A stretch of 8,616 nt of DNA from an uncultured Campylobacter sp. Its GTDB lineage: Bacteria; Campylobacterota; Campylobacteria; Campylobacterales; Campylobacteraceae. The stretch lies in assembly GCF_938045405.1 (NCBI RefSeq), contig NZ_CALIMW010000288.1, positions 1-8,616 on the forward strand, read 5' to 3'. The translations under genes and the position numbers were made by a program. Each line of letters begins with the position of its first letter. The stretch's first letter is position 1. Of this stretch, positions 1 to 4,708 are shown piece after piece. A model generated the notes under the pieces. That model saw nothing but the letters and a program-made list of their open reading frames with translations. It had not been told where the DNA came from and did not search any database.

Positions 1-111
1 AGCGACGTGGAGGCGATGTTTGACGAAAAAAGCGCGCAGCTTTTAAAGCGTCTTGCGGATGCTGGCAAGGTCGTTTTTGAGGACGGCTACTATAAAATCG
101 CTAAGAAATAG
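1..111 (+). CDS. C-terminal 36 residues of an unrecognised protein (5' end outside window)
   Basis: The first reading frame is open from base 1 to a TAG at 109-111. It encodes a charged tail that ends DGYYKIAKK. The pattern LLKRLADAGKVVFEDGYYKI (a helix, then a turn and a short hydrophobic strand pair) resembles the last helix and wing of a winged-helix domain, such as those ending SelB-type factors and many regulators. That is a shape comparison only, and 36 residues cannot identify a family. Codon use looks like the well-supported genes in the window, and the sequence after the stop changes abruptly to AAATTT-rich low complexity, so this is probably the true end of a real gene. No terminator-like hairpin with a T run follows it. 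Confidence 0.6.
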   Translation, partial: SDVEAMFDEKSAQLLKRLADAGKVVFEDGYYKIAKK

Positions 112-219
112 CGGTGGAATTGCGAGGTAGAATTTCGTTTCGTAATTTAATGGCAAAATTTTATCGAGATTTCGCAGGTGGAATTTTGCGTCCAAATTTT
201 TAATAGGTGAAATTTTACG
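111..219 (+). repeat. Four degenerate direct copies of a GCG-GGTGGAATTT-GCG motif
   Basis: Similar words recur at 111-124 (GCGGTGGAATTGCG), 122-137 (GCGAGGTAGAATTTCG), 173-190 (CGCAGGTGGAATTTTGCG) and 203-219 (ATAGGTGAAATTTTACG). An inverted copy lies at 378-392, whose reverse complement is GCGAGGTGGAATTTC. The spacing is irregular, so this is not a simple tandem array. I see no supportable gene between 112 and 261. Confidence 0.45.
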
Positions 220-261
220 TAAATAACTCGTGATGACGTGATGAAATAATAGGGCGCGTAA

Positions 262-469
262 TTTGGATTTAAAATTCTCCAAAAAATAAATTTAATTGGC
301 GAAAATTCTAATGGCAAAAATGCGGGCGCAAATGCTTCGACTACAGAAAATTCCAATATCAAAAAAATATAATTTTAGAAATTCCACCTCGCAAAATTCT
401 GGCAGCGAAGATCGGGACGCTAAAAATTTAAGCGGCGAAAAACAAGGTGCCAAAAATTCGAGTGCGTAA
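262..469 (+). pseudogene. Broken Asn/Ser/Ala-rich low-complexity frame
   Basis: One plus frame (262-372) encodes an Asn-rich stretch containing GENSNGKNAGANASTTENSN and stops at TAA 370-372. The next frame takes over immediately and encodes NFRNSTSQNSGSEDRDAKN and more, ending at TAA 467-469. The two frames join if the run of seven A at 361-367 had six, so a single homopolymer slip explains the break. There is no convincing start codon or ribosome binding site, and the sequence upstream is stop-bounded at 259-261. The composition matches the linker of CcsBA near the window's right end, which contains the identical peptide NSTSQNS. It could be the remnant of a protein linker, an expanded low-complexity element, or chance coding-like AAAATTC sequence. 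No function is assigned. Confidence 0.35.
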
Positions 470-471
470 AA

Positions 472-702
472 TTTGGCTCGCATGATAAAAAATAAAGCTA
501 CGTTAAAATTTAAAAATTTCATCGCCCGCCCGCGCTCTTTTTGGATCCGCACAAAGCTCACGCGAGCAGGTGCAACTCTTTGCTACTCATTCCCGCCGAA
601 GCCGTTTGTCTCGAAAGATCAAGCATCGTCGCAAAACCGAGCGGAGTAGGTAAAAATTTAAAAAATCAAAATTTTAAAAGTTTAAATTTTAAAAACCGAA
701 AC
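472..702. other. AT-rich non-coding or decayed stretch
   Basis: No supportable intact gene is seen here. The ends are dense in AAAATTT words (472-525 and 650-695). The central part, 541-650, is less AT-rich and coding-like in composition. A minus-strand frame there reads MLDLSRQTASAGMSSKELHL and stops before base 560, while a plus frame is also open from a TTG at 541. Neither has a ribosome binding site. It may hold a fragment of an older gene, but I cannot name one. Confidence 0.4.
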
Positions 703-1088
703 GCTACGAGTACAAATTGCGAGGCAAATCGTTACATAGACTTTAGCGCGGATTACGATACGGATCGCAACATACGCCTTAAACATATTATTGCAGCACA
801 TGCCAAAGCATAAACTTTAACGCAGATCGAGACTTAAATTTAAATATATGCCACGATATAAATTCTAGCGCGGATTATGACATAAATCTCGTCAAGGATC
901 ACGGCGTAAACCAAAGTATGACTTACTACGACATACGCCCTAATGCAGATCGCGACATAATTTCTAACGCAGATTATGATATAAATTCCAATAGACATCG
1001 CGCCGTGAATTTTAAAATTTCAAACGCAAATTTAAAAGCGAATTTGGCAGTTTTAAAAGCAGATTTAAGGACGGATTTTAGATTATGA
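541..1088 (+). pseudogene. Frameshifted ORF with octapeptide repeats, unknown function
   Basis: A plus frame runs from a possible TTG start at 541 to a TAA at 811-813. From about 801 the reading continues in another frame to a TGA at 1086-1088. Correcting a 2-nt excess (or 1-nt loss) near 799-800 would give about 181 residues. The N-terminal third is undistinguished, and residues from 655 to 702 are Lys/Asn/Phe-rich. From 703 the product consists of degenerate eight-residue units near D-Y/R-D-I-N-S-N-A (see the repeat entry). The last 22 codons are Ala/Asn/Leu/Lys-rich. There is no clear start site, signal peptide or membrane segment. The final TGA overlaps the ATG of the next lipoprotein frame (ATGA at 1085-1088), the arrangement of translationally coupled genes. 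I do not recognise the protein. It is probably a decayed gene, although a non-coding repeat is not excluded. Confidence 0.4.
703..1019 (+). repeat. About 13 degenerate 24-nt tandem units encoding an octapeptide
   Basis: Units begin at 703, 727, 751, 775, then after a 2-nt slip at 801, 825, 849, 873, 897 (27 nt long), 924, 948, 972 and 996. Clear examples are NRYIDFSA (727), CQSINFNA (801), CHDINSSA (849), DYDINLVK (873), YYDIRPNA (924), DRDIISNA (948) and DYDINSNR (972). Asp at positions 1 and 3, Ile/Val at 4, Asn at 5 and Ala at 8 recur. Many differences are synonymous (TAT/TAC, GAT/GAC, GCG/GCA), which suggests the units were once held as protein. The 13-nt word ACATACGCC-T/C-TAA occurs at 770-782 and 931-943. 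Confidence 0.6.
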
Positions 1089-1306
1089 AATTTTTAAATT
1101 TAAAAGTTGCTGCCGCCGTGTTCGCGCTGCTACTCTCAGGCTGCGACGGATGGAAGCACCATCTAAGCAGCGACGGCACCTCGCTCGCCTCCAAGTTTGA
1201 CCTCTCCGAGCGCACGCTAAAGATTGAGGCAACGACAAGCCGCTCATGTTGTTTTTCTATACCAGCAGCCGAATTTAGAAATTCTGAAATTTTAAAATTT
1301 AGATAA
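1085..1306 (+). pseudogene. Truncated lipoprotein, probable remnant of a thioredoxin-like lipoprotein
   Basis: The 73-codon frame starts with a lipoprotein signal peptide: MKFLNLK, a hydrophobic core, then lipobox LSGC with the acylated Cys at residue 20. About 35 mature residues follow, to LKIEA. The written frame then turns into Cys/Ser-rich nonsense, whereas another frame from 1234 reads DKPLMLFFYTSSRI and stops at TAG 1276-1278. A segment of the type KPLMLFFYTS immediately precedes the Cys-X-X-Cys site in thioredoxin-fold lipoproteins. One missing base near 1232-1234 would restore EATDKPLMLFFYTS. The expected CxxC and the rest of the fold are absent: the sequence becomes AAATTC/AAATTT-rich instead. 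AAGG at 1067-1070 is too far from the ATG to be a good ribosome binding site. The lipobox is clear; the thioredoxin assignment is inference. Confidence 0.5.
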
Positions 1307-1340
1307 AATTCTACGATTTGGAATTTTGATAAAATTTCTG
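1287..1340. repeat. AT palindrome and two degenerate GATAAAATT copies between convergent genes
   Basis: AAATTTTAAAATTT at 1287-1300 is a perfect 14-bp palindrome. AATTTAGATAAAATTCT (from 1296) and AATTTTGATAAAATTTCT (from 1322) are near-copies 26 nt apart. This is the short gap between the lipoprotein remnant and the minus-strand operon end. There is no GC-rich stem with a T run, so I do not call it a terminator. Confidence 0.4.
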
Positions 1341-1343
1341 TGG

Positions 1344-2141
1344 CTACCAGCTTCCGCTAGCACCGCCTCCGCCGAAGCTTCCGCCGCCCCCACTGAAACC
1401 GTCTCCGCTAAAACCGCCACTTCCTTTAAATCCGCCAAAATCCCCAGATGAGTTGCCTCTCATGCGCGATGAGCGCGCGATTTCGCTTATGATGTCTGCG
1501 CTCGAGATTATATCCTCGTCGCTTCTTCTGAGGCGCGTCACGCGGCGGCTTAGTATCGCAAAAAGCAAGACCGCAAAAAGCACCATAAAGATCGCAAAGT
1601 CCTTGTTACTCGGATCCTGCTGCGCGTTGGCGTTAAGGGGATCAAATTTTATATCGCCGCCTTCGATCGTGCTGATGATCGCCGAAATCCCGCTAATGAC
1701 GCCACTTTCGTAATCTCCCTGCCTAAAATAGGGCAGAATTTTATTGCTGATGATGCGTTTGGCGCGCATATCGGTTAGCACGCCCTCTAGCCCGTATCCG
1801 ACCTCGATACGCACTTTATGCTCGTGTGGAGCGACAAGCAGCAGTACACCGTTGTCGCGCCCTTTTTGCCCGATACCAAGAGCGCGCGCCTGCTCTACGC
1901 CTATTTCCTCGATAGAGTAGCCGCCGAGCGATTTTAGGCTTATGAACATGATCTGGTTTGTGGAATTTTTATCGAAAGTCGTTAAAATTTCATTCAGACT
2001 CTCTCTCGCGGCTGGGCGTAAAATACCAGCCTCATCAATTACGGCGGTGCCGTTTGGATGGGCTAGATACTCGCTAGGTGCGGCGACGCTTATTACAAAT
2101 AGCGCCATCAGGGCAAAAGCAAATCTCCAAGCCACTCTCAT
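1344..2141 (-). CDS. YgcG-like exported TPM-domain protein with Gly-rich tail
   Basis: The 265-residue protein has a cleavable-looking signal peptide (residues 1-21, MRVAWRFAFALMALFVISVAA) and a TPM domain (PF04536) at about 30-160. The domain contains LGIGQKGRDNGVLLLVA (88-104) followed by KVRIEVGYGLEGVLTD (109-124), the family's central signature. A single membrane segment lies at about 181-199. It is followed by Arg-rich residues and a C-terminal Gly/Ser tail from about residue 230 ending GGGGASGSW. This layout (signal, periplasmic TPM, one anchor, Gly-rich end) is that of YgcG proteins, which are usually found beside LemA. TPM domains are linked to membrane-protein or photosystem maintenance in some lineages, but the bacterial role is unsettled. 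The ATG overlaps the upstream stop by 4 nt (ATGA, 2138-2141) with GGAG just upstream, so translation is probably coupled. It is the last gene of the minus-strand operon. Confidence 0.88.
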   Translation of the reverse strand: MRVAWRFAFALMALFVISVAAPSEYLAHPNGTAVIDEAGILRPAARESLNEILTTFDKNSTNQIMFISLKSLGGYSIEEIGVEQARALGIGQKGRDNGVLLLVAPHEHKVRIEVGYGLEGVLTDMRAKRIISNKILPYFRQGDYESGVISGISAIISTIEGGDIKFDPLNANAQQDPSNKDFAIFMVLFAVLLFAILSRRVTRLRRSDEDIISSADIISEIARSSRMRGNSSGDFGGFKGSGGFSGDGFSGGGGSFGGGGASGSW

Positions 2142-2731
2142 CGCAGCTCCACCAAGGTCTCTTCTATCTCGTTATTTTCGCTATCTTTAGGCACTCGCAT
2201 GGCTAGCTCGCACAGCGCGTCCATCGCCTTTAAAACGGCAGGCTCAAGACCTTGCGTGCTGGGGTTAAATTCTGTCGTGATACGTTCAAACTCACCCTTA
2301 GAGATAAACTCCGCCGCCCGCGCGCCGCAGATGATGTGAGCGCAGCGCTCGCGGACGCAAACACAAAACATTATCGCTTCTTTTACGCTGCCGTAGCGCT
2401 CGTAAAATTTTTGCATCGCAAACTCACCCGAAAGCCGAAGCCTGCGAGATTTAGGCGTGATTATAGTTAAAAGCGTGGGGCATTTAGCTAGCAGAGCTTT
2501 AATCGCTATAAAGCTAAGCGCTACGATCTGCAGTAGCTCAGCTTTGCTTATTTGCGGCACGAAGCACAGAACGATGCCGATCGCAAACGCCGTCACTGCC
2601 GCCGCGCTATAGCTAGCTTCGCAGTCCTCGCTTGCTTCGCGCGCGACCACGCAGACGATCTGCGCACCGCTTGCAGCTTCGGCTTTCGTGATTAGCTCGT
2701 GGATTTTTTGCTTGCACTGCTCGCTTAGCAT
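2138..2731 (-). CDS. Short TPM-domain membrane protein
   Basis: The 197-residue protein begins with a helix and strand, KIHELITKAEAASGAQIVCVVA (residues 9-30). It then has two hydrophobic segments at about 43-59 and 66-82, and continues through YERYGSVKEAIMFCVCVRERCAHIICG (110-136) to an acidic C-terminus. This split-TPM arrangement, with a membrane hairpin inside the domain, is the second TPM paralogue often encoded next to lemA and ygcG. There is no signal peptide, so most of the protein should face the cytoplasm. It carries ten cysteines (6, 27, 37, 56, 84, 123, 125, 130, 135, 174), many for its size. The gene starts 15 nt after the lemA stop, with AAGG a few bases before the ATG, and its own stop overlaps the next start. 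The family call rests on pattern and context; the biochemical role is unknown. Confidence 0.75.
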   Translation of the reverse strand: MLSEQCKQKIHELITKAEAASGAQIVCVVAREASEDCEASYSAAAVTAFAIGIVLCFVPQISKAELLQIVALSFIAIKALLAKCPTLLTIITPKSRRLRLSGEFAMQKFYERYGSVKEAIMFCVCVRERCAHIICGARAAEFISKGEFERITTEFNPSTQGLEPAVLKAMDALCELAMRVPKDSENNEIEETLVELR

Positions 2732-2746
2732 TTGCCGCCTTTAGCG

Positions 2747-3460
2747 TTATTTAAACGAGACGCTAGGGGCTTTTTGGCTTGAGCTATCAGCGCTAAAGCT
2801 AGGTTTGGCGCCGCCTAGTCCTACTATGCGCGCGATGATGTTTGTAGGAAAGGTCCTAATTAGCTTGTTGTATTCCTGCACCGAGGCGATGTAGTCCTTG
2901 CGCGCTACGGCGATGCGGTTTTCCGTGCCTTCGAGCTGATTTTGCAGCTCGGCGAAATTCTGATTTGCCTTAAGATCCGGATAACGCTCGACTACCAGCA
3001 TCAAGCGCGATAGGGCTGAGCTAAGCTCACCTTGGGCGCCGTTAAATTTTGCAAACGCCTCCGGATCTTGCGCTAAACTTTCTGCATTGATATTGACAGC
3101 GGTTGCCTTAGCGCGGGCATTTATGACGCCTTCTAAGGTATCTTTTTCATGGCTAGCGTAGCCCTTGACGGTTTCTACGAAATTTGGAATCAAATCGGCG
3201 CGACGCTGATATTGATTTTGCACCTGACTCCACGCGGCCTTAACTTCTTCATCTTTGCTTACGAGCTTGTTGTAAACCGGCACTGCAAATATCGCAAACG
3301 CAATCGCCGCAATCACTAAGACGATTAGAGCTTTGATTAAGATATGAAGCCCTCCTTTTTGGCGCGGATACTCTCCTCCGCCAAAGCTCTCGCCTCGCGC
3401 GGATAAGCCTTTATCGTCGTAACCTATACGCTCGTTATTTTCTCCTTGCAGCTCTTTCAT
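2747..3460 (-). CDS. lemA: LemA family membrane protein
   Basis: The 237-residue protein has a polar N-terminal extension (1-37, with SFGGGEYP), a single membrane segment (about 39-61), and then the LemA signature: YNKLVSKDEEVKAAWSQVQN (63-82), QYQRRADLIPNFVETVKGYA (83-102) and ERYPDLKANQNFAELQNQLE (158-177). The N/RIAVARKDY and YNKLIRTFPTNI segments that close the helical bundle are also present (181-208). LemA proteins are short-N-terminus, helical-bundle membrane proteins of unclear function, often paired with TPM-domain proteins as here. The ~38-residue extension before the membrane segment is longer than in many family members. A strong AAGGAG lies 7 nt before the ATG, and the ATG overlaps the alr stop (ATGA, 3457-3460). 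A Ser-rich tail follows the bundle. Confidence 0.93.
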   Translation of the reverse strand: MKELQGENNERIGYDDKGLSARGESFGGGEYPRQKGGLHILIKALIVLVIAAIAFAIFAVPVYNKLVSKDEEVKAAWSQVQNQYQRRADLIPNFVETVKGYASHEKDTLEGVINARAKATAVNINAESLAQDPEAFAKFNGAQGELSSALSRLMLVVERYPDLKANQNFAELQNQLEGTENRIAVARKDYIASVQEYNKLIRTFPTNIIARIVGLGGAKPSFSADSSSQKAPSVSFK

Positions 3461-4470
3461 TGAAATCTCCTTGGGATGTTGGAATTTAATTTGACTAAAA
3501 TTTCATATTCGATCGTGCCAAAGTGTTTTGCCCAAATCCGCGCGTCGTCCAGCACGCAAACTCGCTCTCCGCCAAATTCCGCGCAGAAACTATCCATCGA
3601 CATTTTTCCGAGCATTTTTTGCCCGCTTGCAAGCGCTAGCTCGCCCTCGCCGTCGTAGCGAAATAGCCCATCGGCGTAGCCCAGATCGTATGTGCCGATC
3701 TTTATATCGCGTGGCGCTTCAAATTTCGCGCCGTAGCCCACGCGCTCGCCTTTTTTCAGCACGCGCGAGCTGATCAGATCGGCATAGAGCTTTAGCACGG
3801 GGTGTAAATTTAGGCTCTCGTCAAACTGAGGATAGCCAAACTGTGCCATGCCTACGCGCACATATTCGTCCTCAAAACCTGCACTTCGCTCGATAGCTGC
3901 GGAGTTGCTCGAATGAAATTTTAAATTTCCAAAGCCTGCGGCGGCGGCTTTGTGTCCCACGAAACGCTTAAATTCTATAAAATTTTGCCTTTGTGCGAAA
4001 AAATCTCCACTTAGCTCGTCGCTTGCGCGAAAGTGTGTGAAAAAGCCACGAAGCTTAAATCCGCCCTGCTTGCATAGCCTAAGCGCCTCATCTAGCTCGT
4101 TCGCAGCGATGCCGTTTCTGTGCATAGCAGTATCTGCAGCGATATAAATTTTAAGCCCTCGTTTAAGATGCGTAAAGTAGCTCAAATCATTTACCGCGTA
4201 GCAAAATCGCTCGTCCTCGTCCCCGCGCGGAATGTGCGAAAGCACTAAAATTTCGCCGAATAGATCCGCGATCTGCGCAGCTTCCGCAGCACTTCGCGTT
4301 ACGGCGCGTACAAAGCCTAGCTTTGCCGCTTCCTCGCAGCAAAGCCTGCAGCCATGACCGTATGAATTATCTTTGGCTACCAAAAATACTCGCTCCGCTT
4401 CACCTACTTTGGCGGCGATTTGCGCTAGATTGTGCGCATAAGCGGCGCGATCTAAAATGATCTCAGACAT
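3457..4470 (-). CDS. alr: Alanine racemase
   Basis: This PLP enzyme interconverts L- and D-alanine, supplying D-Ala for peptidoglycan in the cytoplasm. The 337-residue protein carries the fold-type III barrel signatures in order: VAKDNSYGHG with the PLP lysine at K33 and Y37; DTAMHRNG (113-120) with R118; HSSNSAA (186-192); the catalytic tyrosine region GYGAKFEAPRD with Y246; LGYADG (263-268); and GKMSMDSF (288-295). It is somewhat shorter than the common 360-370 residues, mainly at the C-terminus, but no core motif is missing. The residue after the PLP lysine is Asp rather than the usual Ala. The start overlaps the upstream 81-codon gene by 8 nt, and I see no good ribosome binding site, so coupled translation is likely. 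The stop overlaps the lemA start. Confidence 0.96.
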   Translation of the reverse strand: MSEIILDRAAYAHNLAQIAAKVGEAERVFLVAKDNSYGHGCRLCCEEAAKLGFVRAVTRSAAEAAQIADLFGEILVLSHIPRGDEDERFCYAVNDLSYFTHLKRGLKIYIAADTAMHRNGIAANELDEALRLCKQGGFKLRGFFTHFRASDELSGDFFAQRQNFIEFKRFVGHKAAAAGFGNLKFHSSNSAAIERSAGFEDEYVRVGMAQFGYPQFDESLNLHPVLKLYADLISSRVLKKGERVGYGAKFEAPRDIKIGTYDLGYADGLFRYDGEGELALASGQKMLGKMSMDSFCAEFGGERVCVLDDARIWAKHFGTIEYEILVKLNSNIPRRFQ

Positions 4471-4708
4471 CGAAATTTAGCCCATAAGTGCGGTATAAAT
4501 ATGGCAGCAGCTTGCGCGCGGCGTAGTCGTATCCGTAGAATTTCGCGTAAATTTCTTTCAAGCTAGCCGCGCCTGCGCGCTCGAAATCAAATACGTCGGT
4601 ATCCGCGATTTTTGGCACGCGCTCATCTAAGAATTTAAAAAATTCCGCTCTCGCAGCCAAAAGCTCTTTTATATTTTTTTCAACCTCTTGCTTTTCAGAT
4701 TCGTTCAT
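4463..4708 (-). CDS. Small helical protein of unknown function (81 residues)
   Basis: I do not recognise this protein. It is charged and probably all-helical. An amphipathic N-terminal helix (residues 2-30, rich in Glu/Lys with EFFKFLDERV) is followed by VFDFERAGAASLKEIYAKFYG and a Tyr-rich C-terminal segment, YDYAARKLLPYLYRTYGLNF. There are no Cys, signal peptide, membrane segment or obvious catalytic motif. It is likely genuine: it has a strong AAAGGA 6 nt before the ATG, its ATG overlaps the stop of the mutase gene (ATGA, 4705-4708), its end overlaps alr by 8 nt, and its codon use matches its neighbours. A role as a partner of either neighbour is possible but unsupported. Confidence 0.8.
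   Translation of the reverse strand: MNESEKQEVEKNIKELLAARAEFFKFLDERVPKIADTDVFDFERAGAASLKEIYAKFYGYDYAARKLLPYLYRTYGLNFDV

Noticed and set aside
43..362. Two minus-strand frames (43-282 and 147-362)
   Set aside because: Low-complexity reverse reading of the repeat region; one also runs into the real gene end at 1-111. No family resemblance or start signals.
292..561. Minus-strand 89-codon frame starting MSFVRIQKERGRAMKFLNF
   Set aside because: It is Phe/Leu/Glu-rich because it reads the AAATTC/AAATTT words on the reverse strand. It has no ribosome binding site, and the other strand offers an equally good explanation. MKFLNFNVA resembles the MKFLNLKVA of the lipoprotein, but only over AT-rich codons.
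703..1019. CRISPR-like array, because of regular 24-nt spacing
   Set aside because: The units are contiguous, diverged and coding-like; there are no identical repeats separated by unique spacers and no cas genes.
112..1343. Insertion sequence or integrated phage remnant
   Set aside because: No transposase, integrase, paired terminal inverted repeats with target duplication, or attachment site could be seen.
3457..3480. Possible terminator or separate promoter between alr and lemA
   Set aside because: The genes overlap by 4 nt and the sequence shows only a strong ribosome binding site, no hairpin or -10 element.
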